Below, piece after piece: positions 36,121 through 44,824 of a DNA stretch of 45,757 nt. Position 1 is the first letter of the stretch. The number at the start of each line of letters is the position of its first letter. Source of the stretch: Desulfurellaceae bacterium (lineage in GTDB: Bacteria > Campylobacterota_A > Desulfurellia > Desulfurellales > Hippeaceae); assembly GCA_015486965.1 (NCBI GenBank), contig WFQQ01000067.1, forward strand, positions 1 through 45,757. The letters are read 5' to 3'. The notes beneath the pieces are model-generated. The model saw nothing but the letters and a program-made list of their open reading frames with translations, had not been told where the DNA came from and searched no databases. Made by a program: the position numbers and the translations under genes.

Positions 36121-37218
36121 TTAGCGGTGGGTTTCTGATGCCTTAATATAGCCTCCAACAAGCTCGTCCATTAACTCCTGAACAGAAACAATTTTATCAA
36201 CCCTGTAAACATTTGCACCCGCAAAGGCAAATCCACCCGCAAACCTGCCCTTCTTTGCATTCACCAAAGCCTGCGTTATGCAGTACGGTGCTTTCCTATA
36301 ATCACACCCTTTGAGACACTGCCAAATACATTTAAAAGGCTGGCGTTTACCGAGCCACACATCCTCTAAAAATTTATTCTTTATCGCCCTTCCGGGTAGT
36401 CCGACAGGGCTTTTTATAATAACAACATCTTCCTTCTTTGCTTTTATATAGGCTTCTTTGAACTTTATATCGGCATCACACTCATGAGTCGCAACAAATC
36501 GGGTTGCCATCTGTACGCCATCCGTTCCTATTTCATTCATAAAGTAATAAATGTCTTCTCCCGTGTATATACCTCCTGCAGCCACAACTGGAACTTTTTT
36601 AGAGTATTTCTTCTCAAACGGCTTAATAGCCTCAATAACGGGGGGTGTAATCTTTTCAAGCGTAAAGTTGGGGTCGTCAATCTCTTCAAGTTTAAAGCCA
36701 AGATGCCCACCTGCCTTGGGTCCCTCAACAACAACCATGTCTGGAATATCTTTATAGTGCCTGTCCCAGTACCTAAAAATTAAAGTTGTAGCCCTTGCAG
36801 AGGAAACTATAACGCTAAACTTCGTATGGGAACCTCTCAGTTTTTCAAAAGGAACACCAAGCGGAAGGCCAGCTCCAGCAAAAATAATATCTGCCTTTGC
36901 CTCTATAGCAACCTCACACAACTCATAAAACTCGGTCATGGCAACCATTATATTCACGCCTATAACACCTTCAGGCGCCTTCTGTCGTGCCCTCTCTATC
37001 TCGTCAATTAAAGCCCTCCTGTTTGTCTCTTGGGGATTCTTCATAAAATCGTTCTCGTAAATCATACCTATCTCGGCTGCAGAAATAACACCCACACCCC
37101 CAGCATTGGCGACAGCACTTGCAAGGCCAGAAAGGGATATGCCAACACCCATTCCACCCTGAATTATGGGGAGCTTTACCTCAAGCTCCTGTATCTTTAA
37201 AGGCGGTATACTCGTCAT
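36121..37218 (-). CDS. Nitronate-monooxygenase/FabK-like NAD(P)H flavin oxidoreductase
   Basis: This is a TIM-barrel FMN protein of 365 residues in the nitronate monooxygenase / FabK superfamily. Family blocks: PIIQGGMGVGIS, GVGVISAAEIG, IGVNIMVAM, VVVEGPKAGGHLGFK with the catalytic-region His172, VPVVAAGGIYTGEDI for phosphate binding and GVQMATRFVATHECDA. Residues 297-313 add four cysteines (C297, C301, C305, C313) near the C-terminus, not seen in classic nitronate monooxygenases and perhaps metal-binding. In an anaerobe an enoyl-reductase-like or other role is possible; the real substrate is unknown. The start overlaps the preceding membrane-protein gene by four bases. Confidence 0.83.
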   Translation of the reverse strand: MTSIPPLKIQELEVKLPIIQGGMGVGISLSGLASAVANAGGVGVISAAEIGMIYENDFMKNPQETNRRALIDEIERARQKAPEGVIGVNIMVAMTEFYELCEVAIEAKADIIFAGAGLPLGVPFEKLRGSHTKFSVIVSSARATTLIFRYWDRHYKDIPDMVVVEGPKAGGHLGFKLEEIDDPNFTLEKITPPVIEAIKPFEKKYSKKVPVVAAGGIYTGEDIYYFMNEIGTDGVQMATRFVATHECDADIKFKEAYIKAKKEDVVIIKSPVGLPGRAIKNKFLEDVWLGKRQPFKCIWQCLKGCDYRKAPYCITQALVNAKKGRFAGGFAFAGANVYRVDKIVSVQELMDELVGGYIKASETHR

Positions 37219-37565
37219 GCTTCACTCCCGCTGCTTACGAATATATTCAACAAAAAGCTCACTATACTCATCAGAATAGATGCTGTAAAAGCTGCCCAAA
37301 AACCACTAACATCAAATCCCCTTACGATCTGTGAGGCAATCAAAATCATAACTGTGTTTATAACAAGTGTAAACATACCCATCGTGAGCAGATTTAAGGG
37401 AAGTGTAAGAACAAGCATAATGGGCTTCAAAGATGCATTGAGAAAGCCAATAACCAAACTCGCAATAACTAAAGAAAATATGCTTTTCACAACAACACCT
37501 TTAACTATTATAACTGCAACACCCAGGGCAATAGTGTTTATCGCCCACTTTACCAAGAAAATCAT
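37215..37565 (-). CDS. YvlD/phage-holin-family-IV-like membrane protein
   Basis: This 116-residue integral membrane protein has four predicted helices: WAINTIALGVAVIIVKGVVV, SLVIASLVIGFLNASLKPI, LPLNLLTMGMFTLVINTVMIL and FWAAFTASILMSIVSFLL. The FLNASLKPI block followed by LTLPLN...TLG-like positions matches PF04020 (Mycobacterial phage holin superfamily IV, YvlD). The name comes from a weak holin link; most members are chromosomal housekeeping proteins of unknown function, and nothing phage-like surrounds it. It sits one base after lptE. Confidence 0.8.
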   Translation of the reverse strand: MIFLVKWAINTIALGVAVIIVKGVVVKSIFSLVIASLVIGFLNASLKPIMLVLTLPLNLLTMGMFTLVINTVMILIASQIVRGFDVSGFWAAFTASILMSIVSFLLNIFVSSGSEA

Positions 37566-37566
37566 T

Positions 37567-38070
37567 TTAGAAATTTATAAACAGTGCATCCCTTATCTTC
37601 AAAGCAAGGTCTTTCAAAACATCCTTAGATATTTCGCTGCGTGCCTTCTCTGTGGCACTAACCTCGTCTTTAGCATTGTAATCCCTGTAGCTCTCCACCG
37701 TCTTCTCTTCTACAACCTTCCCGTTTCTATCCAAAAGCTTAACCTTGACCTCAATAACACACCGATACCTGTTTGCAAAACCTGAGGCATTATACGATAT
37801 AGGATTTACAGAGTAATCGCTGATTTCAACTTTTAGAATACCATCAGCTAACTCCTTAGACTGAACTACAACAACCCTTCTGTCCAGATCAAATGTATCA
37901 ACGAGATCACTTTTCAAATATATCTGAAGATTGGGCTCATCGGTGGAGTTTACCACATTTGCTATGTAAAGTTTCTTTATACCACCTGGCAGAGAGTTAC
38001 TTTCACCAACAAAGTTATAGCTGCATCCAAAAAGGACAAACAGGAAAATAACAAATATATATCTTTTCAT
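37567..38070 (-). CDS. lptE: LptE-like outer-membrane lipoprotein
   Basis: This is a lipoprotein of 167 residues with a signal peptide ending in the lipobox LFGC, so Cys16 should be lipidated. The mature region has LPGGIKKLYIANVVNSTDEPN followed by two helix-strand units and a late RDYNAKDEVSATEKARSEISKDVLKDL region (locations only), the layout of LptE, which plugs the LptD barrel. The ATG at 38070 overlaps the leuS stop (TGATG). Placement next to leuS is the usual lptE neighbourhood in many Gram-negatives; lptD is in another operon about 6 kb away. Confidence 0.84.
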   Translation of the reverse strand: MKRYIFVIFLFVLFGCSYNFVGESNSLPGGIKKLYIANVVNSTDEPNLQIYLKSDLVDTFDLDRRVVVVQSKELADGILKVEISDYSVNPISYNASGFANRYRCVIEVKVKLLDRNGKVVEEKTVESYRDYNAKDEVSATEKARSEISKDVLKDLALKIRDALFINF

Positions 38071-40514
38071 CACTTCACCACAATATTCAACAGTTTGTCT
38101 TTAACAAAGATCTTTTTCACAATTTCCTTACCTTCAATATGCCTCTTAACCTTCGGACTTTCAAGGGCTTTTTCAAAAACTTCGCCTTCTTGAACGCCAC
38201 GGGGAAACTCCAATGTATCCCTCAGTTTTCCGTTGACCGTTATTGCAATGGTAGTGATATCCTTAACGGTAAAAGCTTCATCGTATTCAGGCCAGCTTTC
38301 CTCAAGTAAAAAGCTTTCATGCCCTGTTAAAGACCAGAGCTCCTCTGTGATGTGTGGAGCAATGGGGCTCAAAAGTTTCAACAGCTCCTCTAACGCCTTC
38401 GCATAGAGTTTCTTCTCATCCTCTGTCTTGGGTTCAAAATCGTAAAGGTAGTTTACAAACTCCATGCAGGCTGCTATGGCTGTATTGAAATGGTAAGCCT
38501 CAAAGTCGTTGCTAACCTTTTTAATTGTGGAGTGTATCTGGTAGTTTAAATCCTTGAGCCTTTCGTTTTTTACCTCAACACTGCCAGACTTTAAATCTCT
38601 ATATTTGTAAACAAGTCTCCAAAGCCTATTAAGAAACCTAAACGCACCCTCTACACCCTCGTCAGACCACTCAAGGTCTTTCTCAGGCGGAGCAGCAAAT
38701 AGAATGAAAAGTCTTGCCGTATCGGCACCGTATTGCTCTATTATGTCGTCTGGATCGACCACATTACCCTTGGATTTACTCATCTTAGCGCCGTCTTTTA
38801 TGACCATTCCCTGGGTAAGCAATCTCTTGAAAGGCTCTGTAGAGTTAATGTAGCCTAAATCCCTTAAAACCTTTGTGAAATAGCGGGCATAGAGTAGATG
38901 CATAACAGCGTGCTCTATCCCACCTACATACTGGTCAACATCCATCCAGTATTCAGCCCTTTTTCGCTCAAAAATGTCTTTATCGTATTTAGGCGAGCAA
39001 TACCTCAAAAAGTACCAGGAGGACTCAACGAATGTGTCAAATGTATCTGTTTCCCTTTTCGCATCTGCACCACATATAGGGCACTTTGTATTAACAAACT
39101 CATCTACCTTACTTAAAGGGGAGCCACCCTCACCAGTTATCTCCACATTCTCAGGGAGTCTAACTGGAAGGTTCTCTATTTTCTCAGGCACAATCCCACA
39201 GTGTGGGCAGTAAACTACAGGAATAGGCGCTCCCCAGTACCTCTGCCTTGAAACATTCCAATCCCTCAATCTGTATTGATAGCCTATTCGAGCCAAACCC
39301 TTTTTCTCAAGCCACTTAACTATCTCCCACTTTGCCGTCTCATTGTCGAGCCCATCAAACTGGGCTGAGTTAACGAGAACACCAGGCTCTGTGTATGCTT
39401 CACTCCACTTGCCTACATCATCTGAAAGCCCGTCTGTATGTATAACTTTCCTTATGGGCAGATTGTATTTTTTGGCAAACTCAAAATCCCTCTGATCATG
39501 ACCAGGAACAGCCATTACAACACCTGTTCCATACTCCATCAAAACAAAGTTTGCAGCATAGAGAGGCACCTCTTCACCATTAACGGGATTTATGAGGTAA
39601 ACACCAGTAAATACACCCTCCTTTTCCTTCGAGAAATCCCTGCCTCCCTTCTTAAACTCTTTGACAAACTTTTCAATCTCATCCTTATACTTATCATCAA
39701 CCAACTCAAGTAGCTTCGGATGGTCTGGAGCAATACTAACAAAAGTTACACCAAACAGTGTATCTGGCCTGGTTGTGAAGACCTCTAAACACTCATCTCT
39801 GCCCTTTATCTTAAACTTTACAAACGCTCCCTTAGACTTACCTATCCAGTTCCTCTGCTGAACCAATACACGTTCTGGCCATCCCTCCTCAATCAACTTC
39901 ATATCATCAAGCAGTTGGTCTGCATAGTCTGTTATCTTTAAAAACCACTCGTCCATCTCTTTCTGTATTACTTCACTGCCACAGCGCCAGCATTTGCCGT
40001 CCTCAACCTGCTCATTTGCAAGAACCGTCTTGCACGATGGACAGTAGTTAACTGTGCTCTTTGCACGGTACACCATGCCCCGCTCTAACATCTCTATGAA
40101 AACCTTCTGCTCCCATTTGTAGTAATCTGGATCGCATGTTATAACGAGCCTATCCCAATCGTATGAAAAGCCTAACCTCTTTAACTCCTTTATCATGTAC
40201 TCAATGTTTGAATATGTCCACTTAGCGGGGTGGGTGTTGTTGTTTATAGCTGCATTTTCAGCGGGCAAACCAAAAGCATCAAATCCCATTGGATGAAGTA
40301 CATTGTAGCCTTTTGCCTTTTTGTAGCGAGCAATGGCATCACCTATTGTGTAGTTTCGCACATGACCCATGTGTATCCTTCCAGAGGGATATGGAAACAT
40401 CTCAAGTTGATAGAACTTTGGCTTTTTATCAAAATCTAAAGCCTTAAACAGCCCTTTCTCTTCCCACCTTTTTTGCCACTTAACCTCAATTTCGGCTGGA
40501 TTGTACTTCTCCAA
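38070..40514 (-). CDS. leuS: Leucine--tRNA ligase
   Basis: LeuS charges tRNA-Leu. The class I signatures are FPYPSGRIHMGHVRNY (HIGH-like) and KMSKSKGN (KMSKS). Zinc-ribbon cysteines are CPSC with CWRC and a second pair CPHC with CPIC. The CP1 editing domain lies between (TTRPDTLFGVTF, then GTGVVMAVPGHDQRD). The 814-residue length is normal for the single-subunit bacterial form. The gene follows ilvD after 17 nt and overlaps the lptE start, so it shares a message with branched-chain amino-acid synthesis. Confidence 0.98.
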   Translation of the reverse strand: MEKYNPAEIEVKWQKRWEEKGLFKALDFDKKPKFYQLEMFPYPSGRIHMGHVRNYTIGDAIARYKKAKGYNVLHPMGFDAFGLPAENAAINNNTHPAKWTYSNIEYMIKELKRLGFSYDWDRLVITCDPDYYKWEQKVFIEMLERGMVYRAKSTVNYCPSCKTVLANEQVEDGKCWRCGSEVIQKEMDEWFLKITDYADQLLDDMKLIEEGWPERVLVQQRNWIGKSKGAFVKFKIKGRDECLEVFTTRPDTLFGVTFVSIAPDHPKLLELVDDKYKDEIEKFVKEFKKGGRDFSKEKEGVFTGVYLINPVNGEEVPLYAANFVLMEYGTGVVMAVPGHDQRDFEFAKKYNLPIRKVIHTDGLSDDVGKWSEAYTEPGVLVNSAQFDGLDNETAKWEIVKWLEKKGLARIGYQYRLRDWNVSRQRYWGAPIPVVYCPHCGIVPEKIENLPVRLPENVEITGEGGSPLSKVDEFVNTKCPICGADAKRETDTFDTFVESSWYFLRYCSPKYDKDIFERKRAEYWMDVDQYVGGIEHAVMHLLYARYFTKVLRDLGYINSTEPFKRLLTQGMVIKDGAKMSKSKGNVVDPDDIIEQYGADTARLFILFAAPPEKDLEWSDEGVEGAFRFLNRLWRLVYKYRDLKSGSVEVKNERLKDLNYQIHSTIKKVSNDFEAYHFNTAIAACMEFVNYLYDFEPKTEDEKKLYAKALEELLKLLSPIAPHITEELWSLTGHESFLLEESWPEYDEAFTVKDITTIAITVNGKLRDTLEFPRGVQEGEVFEKALESPKVKRHIEGKEIVKKIFVKDKLLNIVVK

Positions 40515-40531
40515 TTTTTCCTCCCTCCAAG

Positions 40532-42199
40532 CTAATCTTCAAATACTGCACCCTTGGATGCAGGACCTACCAACTTTGCATACCTTTTCAGCCAACCACT
40601 GTTTATCTTTGGAGGCTTTGGTTTAAAGTTCTTTCTTCTCTCCTCTATCGTTTTCTCATCAACAAGCAGGTTCATGCTCTTCTTCTCAACATTAAACTCA
40701 ATCTTATCACCCTCCTCAATAAGACCTATCAAGCCACCCCTTGCAGCTTCGGGTGATATATGTCCGACGGACAAACCCCTTGTAGCTCCCGAAAACCTGC
40801 CATCTGTAATCAGTGCAACATCCTTGTCAAGCCCCATTCCAGCAATGGCACTCGTGGGCTGCAACATCTCTTTCATTCCAGGTCCTCCAGCGGGACCCTC
40901 GTATCGTATCACAACAACATCTCCCTTATTAATCTCCTTTGCAAAAATAGCCTTAAGCGCATCCTCTTCACTGTTAAAAACCCTTGCCCTTCCCACAAAC
41001 TCATTCATCGATGTATCAACGCCAGACTGCTTTAAAACAGCCCCATCTGGAGCAAGGTTGCCCTTTAATATTGTCAAACCGCCTTTGGGATAATAAGGTT
41101 TATCGAGCGGTCTTATCACATCATCCCTGTAGACACGGGAATTTTTGTAGTTTTCATATATCGTTTTTCCCGTTACAGTTATACAATCCCTGTTTAAAAC
41201 ACCGAGAGGGTCTAACCTATTCAAAAGAGCCATCATGCCGCCAGCCTCATCCAAATCTTGCAGATGGTAGGGACCAACAGGAGAAAAGGCACAAAGGTCT
41301 GGCACCTTATCCGTCATCTTGTCAAAATCATCAAGAGTCAAATCTACCTTCGCCTCCTGTGCAATAGCAAGCAGATGGAGAACGGTATTTGTGGAGCATC
41401 CCATAGCCATATCGGCAGCAATGGCATTTAAGAAAGCCTCTTTAGTGAGTATATCCCTCGGTTTTAACCCTTTATCAACAAGCTCTACTATCTTCATCCC
41501 AGCAAGTTTTGCAAGCCTTACACGGGCTGCCATAGGAGCAGGAATCGTACCGTTGCCCGGCAGAGAGAGTCCCAATACCTCACTAATACAGTTTATCGAG
41601 TTAGCAGAGTACATACCAGAACAGGAACCACACGACGGACAACCCGCTTCTTCAATCTCTTTGAGCTCCTCCTCTGATATCTCACCGTTTAAATATCTAC
41701 CAACAGCCTCAAAAACCTGAGCCACATCGATATCAGTACCTGAAAACCTGCCAGCCAGCATGGGACCGCCAGAAATCATAATAGTAGGAATATTTACCCT
41801 TGCTGCTGCCATCATCATACCGGGAACAATCTTATCGCATGCAGGCAAAATCACAAGACCATCCACTGGATGGGCATTGACCATGGTCTCCACAGAATCA
41901 GCAATCAACTCCCTTGAAGGCAGAGAGTAGTGCATGCCCAAATGACCCATGGCTATACCATCATCAACACCAATAACATTGAACTCTATTGGCGTTCCAC
42001 CAGCCAGATATATTCCATACTTAACAGCCTCAACAAGCTGCTGCAGGTGAACATGGCCTGGAACTATCGTATTGTATGAATTGGCTATTGCAATTATAGG
42101 CCTGTTTAACTCAATATCCGTATATCCATCCGCCTTAAACAAAGACCTGTGTGGTGCCCTTTCGGGACCCCTTAGCATTACATCGCTTCTTCTTGCCAT
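40532..42199 (-). CDS. ilvD: Dihydroxy-acid dehydratase
   Basis: IlvD dehydrates 2,3-dihydroxy-isovalerate and -methylvalerate in valine and isoleucine synthesis. Iron-sulfur and active-site blocks are [10 protein letters not shown] and [15 protein letters not shown], with [15 protein letters not shown] later and [11 protein letters not shown] near the C-terminus. The frame is open to a TTG at 42217, but AGGGGG lies six bases before the ATG at 42199 ([11 protein letters not shown]), the usual IlvD N-terminus, giving 555 residues. A strong promoter-like sequence lies upstream. It starts the ilvD-leuS-lptE part of the run. Confidence 0.97.
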   Translation of the reverse strand: MARRSDVMLRGPERAPHRSLFKADGYTDIELNRPIIAIANSYNTIVPGHVHLQQLVEAVKYGIYLAGGTPIEFNVIGVDDGIAMGHLGMHYSLPSRELIADSVETMVNAHPVDGLVILPACDKIVPGMMMAAARVNIPTIMISGGPMLAGRFSGTDIDVAQVFEAVGRYLNGEISEEELKEIEEAGCPSCGSCSGMYSANSINCISEVLGLSLPGNGTIPAPMAARVRLAKLAGMKIVELVDKGLKPRDILTKEAFLNAIAADMAMGCSTNTVLHLLAIAQEAKVDLTLDDFDKMTDKVPDLCAFSPVGPYHLQDLDEAGGMMALLNRLDPLGVLNRDCITVTGKTIYENYKNSRVYRDDVIRPLDKPYYPKGGLTILKGNLAPDGAVLKQSGVDTSMNEFVGRARVFNSEEDALKAIFAKEINKGDVVVIRYEGPAGGPGMKEMLQPTSAIAGMGLDKDVALITDGRFSGATRGLSVGHISPEAARGGLIGLIEEGDKIEFNVEKKSMNLLVDEKTIEERRKNFKPKPPKINSGWLKRYAKLVGPASKGAVFED

Positions 42200-42226
42200 C
42201 ATACTCCCCCTAAACAAATTTAACCG

Positions 42227-42255
42227 ATTATTTTAAAAATTCTCATCTATGTCAA
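42227..42255 (-). promoter_or_regulatory. Candidate sigma70 promoter of ilvD
   Basis: On minus, a perfect TTGACA (42255-42250) lies 17 bp from AATAAT (42232-42227). The -35 box overlaps the last codons of the ybgC gene. Transcription would start near 42220, leaving about 20 nt with AGGGGG before ilvD. Confidence 0.6.
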
Positions 42256-42636
42256 TAAATTGGATACACATTCTGGCAGTTTCACTATATTACCATTCCC
42301 ATCTGTAGAAACCGAAAGAATCTCCCCCGTAAAAACCGCCTCACTTCCATCTGTAATCTCAAACTCAAGCAGTACGCTCGCCTTTCTTAACTTTTTCACA
42401 CCCACATAAACCTCGAACTTATCTCCAAGCCTCAAACTCTTTTTATAATTAGCTTTAACTTCCTTGACAACCAAATAGACACCTTCATAGTGTAATTTAA
42501 AGAGATCGCAACCGTGCTCTATAAAAAACTCCTGCTTCGCCCTCTCGCAGTATTTTAGATAGTTCGCATAATACACAACACCACCAGCATCGGTGTCATC
42601 GTAATAAACAACGCCTTCATAAGATTTCTCAAGCAT
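42247..42636 (-). CDS. ybgC: YbgC-type acyl-CoA thioesterase
   Basis: This is a hotdog-fold 4HBT thioesterase of 129 residues. The N-terminal YYDDTDAGGVVYYANYL block contains the catalytic Asp of the YbgC subgroup, followed by ERAKQEFF and later KSLRLGDKFEV. YbgC hydrolyses short or medium acyl-CoA (or acyl-ACP) thioesters and is often found with the tol-pal genes, which are absent here. The start overlaps the pgi stop by eight bases. Confidence 0.9.
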   Translation of the reverse strand: MLEKSYEGVVYYDDTDAGGVVYYANYLKYCERAKQEFFIEHGCDLFKLHYEGVYLVVKEVKANYKKSLRLGDKFEVYVGVKKLRKASVLLEFEITDGSEAVFTGEILSVSTDGNGNIVKLPECVSNLLT

Positions 42637-43822
42637 TCTTCAAAGCCTCTCTTGTAAACCTTTTACTCAACTCAACCCCTGGCTGGTCAAATGGATTAAC
42701 CCCTAAAACCTCTCCAGCCTTGGCTGTTGCAATCATAAACGATATCAGAAAATTGCCAAGGGTAAACTCGTCAGCTTTCTTGATAAAAATCTCGCATACA
42801 GGAATTCCTGAACTCCTTAGCGCCTCTTTAGTTGAACGCTTCTCTATATCCATGAGTGTTGCCGTGTCTATCCTGTCAAATAGAGCAGCCCCATAATCGT
42901 TTTTAACTTCAAAATTGCAGCACGATGGCATATCAATAAATAAAAACGCCTTGTCTTTTTTCCCATCTTGATACAGTTGCAGTTGGGAGTGCTGATCCTT
43001 AACCCCCAAAGCCAAAACAGGTGTTTGTCCTTTCCCCTCTTTACCAAGGCTTTCAGCCCAGAGCTGTCTAATCCACTCCCCTATACCAAAGAGTCTATCC
43101 TTATAGGGAAAAATTACCAGCATCTCCTTTCCTGCGATATAGTTTCCAATGGTAAACTCAACAAGCCTATTGGGGAAACTCCAGCCATTCCTGTAAGCCC
43201 TTACACCGTTTTTCCCACCCTCTACAAATGCATCTATATCAAAACCAAAAAACCCTAAAGCTAAAAGTCCCACAGGCGTAAAAACACTAAACCTTCCCAC
43301 AACCTCATCGGGTATGTAGAACCTCTCTATACCAAGCTTTTCACCAAGTCTATCCAAAAAACTTCCCTTCGAAGTCGTTATTATAAAATTCTCCCTTTTT
43401 ACACCTACCCTGTCCATGATGACAAAAAACTGAACGAGCGTCTCTGTAGTTGTGCCGCTTTTTGAGACAACATGGAACAAAGTCTTATCCAGATCAAAGG
43501 AAAAAATAAGAGCAAGCCTCTCTGGATCTAAGTTATCCAGTGCAAAGTACTTCTTTCCCTCAAGCAGGTTAAAAAAACCGCCCTTTAAAAAAGAGAGGGA
43601 GGCTGAAGCACCCAAAGCTGAGCCACCTATCCCAACCTGAACGAAATTCTCAAAACCTCTCCGTTTTTCAAGAAGTTCTTTAACGGAGCTTGTCAAGCTT
43701 CTGCTGCACAAACTCCTTATAAACCCATAATGGGCTGTGTGGTTTAGCTTGAACCTATCCTCTTCCTTGTAATCATAATCTATTAAATCTTCTGCTAAAA
43801 GAACCTCTTTTACCTTTCTCAT
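42629..43822 (-). CDS. pgi: Glucose-6-phosphate isomerase (short form)
   Basis: PGI interconverts glucose-6-phosphate and fructose-6-phosphate. The two SIS domains show VGIGGSALG (sugar-phosphate binding), HVVSKSGTTTETL, GGRFSVFTP-like (VGRFSVFTPVGL), QLWAESLGKEG and the C-terminal VNPFDQPGVELSK. At 397 residues it is shorter than most bacterial PGIs (about 445-550) but all catalytic blocks are in place, as in some compact thermophile-type enzymes. It abuts fba (the stop of fba is next to the pgi ATG), forming a gluconeogenic/glycolytic pair. Confidence 0.93.
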   Translation of the reverse strand: MRKVKEVLLAEDLIDYDYKEEDRFKLNHTAHYGFIRSLCSRSLTSSVKELLEKRRGFENFVQVGIGGSALGASASLSFLKGGFFNLLEGKKYFALDNLDPERLALIFSFDLDKTLFHVVSKSGTTTETLVQFFVIMDRVGVKRENFIITTSKGSFLDRLGEKLGIERFYIPDEVVGRFSVFTPVGLLALGFFGFDIDAFVEGGKNGVRAYRNGWSFPNRLVEFTIGNYIAGKEMLVIFPYKDRLFGIGEWIRQLWAESLGKEGKGQTPVLALGVKDQHSQLQLYQDGKKDKAFLFIDMPSCCNFEVKNDYGAALFDRIDTATLMDIEKRSTKEALRSSGIPVCEIFIKKADEFTLGNFLISFMIATAKAGEVLGVNPFDQPGVELSKRFTREALKNA

Positions 43823-44812
43823 CTATTTAACCCTATCTGCACTCCCCAGCACCTCTCTGTTCTTCCTCATGTACATCTTTATCAGCTCTTCCCTTGCAGG
43901 ACCTAAATACTTCCTTGGGTCAAACTCCTTAGGCTGAGTCCAGAGAACCTCCCTGACCTTGGCCGTCATTGCAAGCCTTCCATCGGAGTCTATGTTTATC
44001 TTACAAACAGCACTCTTTGCAGCCCTTCTCAACTGCTCCTCAGGCACACCGACAGCACCCTCTAAATTGCCGCCATACTTATTGATTATATCCACATACT
44101 CCTTAAGCACACTGGATGCACCATGTAATACTATTGGGAAACCTGGAATCCTTCTCTCTATCTCCTCTAAAATATCGAACCTCAATGGTGGTGGCTGCTC
44201 ACCCGGTTTCACCTTAAACTTATACGCCCCGTGGCTTGTGCCTATGGCTATTGCCAATGAGTCTACTCCCGTCCTTTTTACGAAATCCTCAACATCATCA
44301 GGGTTTGTGTAAATGCTTTTTTCGGCCTGAACATCCTCTTCAATGCCTGCCAGAACACCAAGTTCACCCTCAACGGTTACATCGTATCTGTGGGCATACT
44401 CAACAACCTTTGCCGTTATCTCAACATTCTCCTCATAGGGTAGATGACTCCCATCAATCATAACGGAAGAAAAACCCATCTCTATACAGCTCTTGCACAG
44501 TTCAAAGCTATCGCCATGGTCTAAGTGAAGAGCTATTGGTATCTCTTTCAAATTGTTCTCAGCCGCTATCTCTTTCATAAGCTCAACAGCACCCTGAGCC
44601 ATCCATCTCAACAGCGTCTGATTGGCATACTTTCTTGCTCCTTTGGAAACCTGCAATATAACAGGAGACTGTGTCAGTGTACATGCTGTAATTATAGCCT
44701 GCAACTGCTCCATGTTGTTGAAATTATAGGCAGGGACAGCGTATTGATTTTCCATAGCATCCTTAAACATCTCTTTAGTATTGACAAACCCCAACTCACT
44801 ATAGTGAACCAT
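43823..44812 (-). CDS. fba: Class II fructose-bisphosphate aldolase
   Basis: This zinc-dependent aldolase splits or forms fructose-1,6-bisphosphate. Visible blocks are VPAYNFNN, the metal-site HLDHGDSFE, SVMIDGSHLPYEEN, EGELGVLAGIED-like (VEGELGVLAGIEED), AIAIGTSHGAYKF, VLHGASSV and NIDSDGR. GGGAGG lies before the ATG at 44812, so the TTG at 44818 in the open frame is not needed; the protein is then about 329 residues. A 12-nt gap separates it from the radical SAM gene upstream. Confidence 0.96.
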   Translation of the reverse strand: MVHYSELGFVNTKEMFKDAMENQYAVPAYNFNNMEQLQAIITACTLTQSPVILQVSKGARKYANQTLLRWMAQGAVELMKEIAAENNLKEIPIALHLDHGDSFELCKSCIEMGFSSVMIDGSHLPYEENVEITAKVVEYAHRYDVTVEGELGVLAGIEEDVQAEKSIYTNPDDVEDFVKRTGVDSLAIAIGTSHGAYKFKVKPGEQPPPLRFDILEEIERRIPGFPIVLHGASSVLKEYVDIINKYGGNLEGAVGVPEEQLRRAAKSAVCKINIDSDGRLAMTAKVREVLWTQPKEFDPRKYLGPAREELIKMYMRKNREVLGSADRVK

Positions 44813-44824
44813 AGCCAACCTCCC

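Noticed and set aside
37215-37565. Holin-family protein as a sign of a prophage
   Set aside because: Surrounding genes are all housekeeping (lptE, leuS, typA) with no phage genes; the family name reflects a weak match and members are mostly chromosomal.
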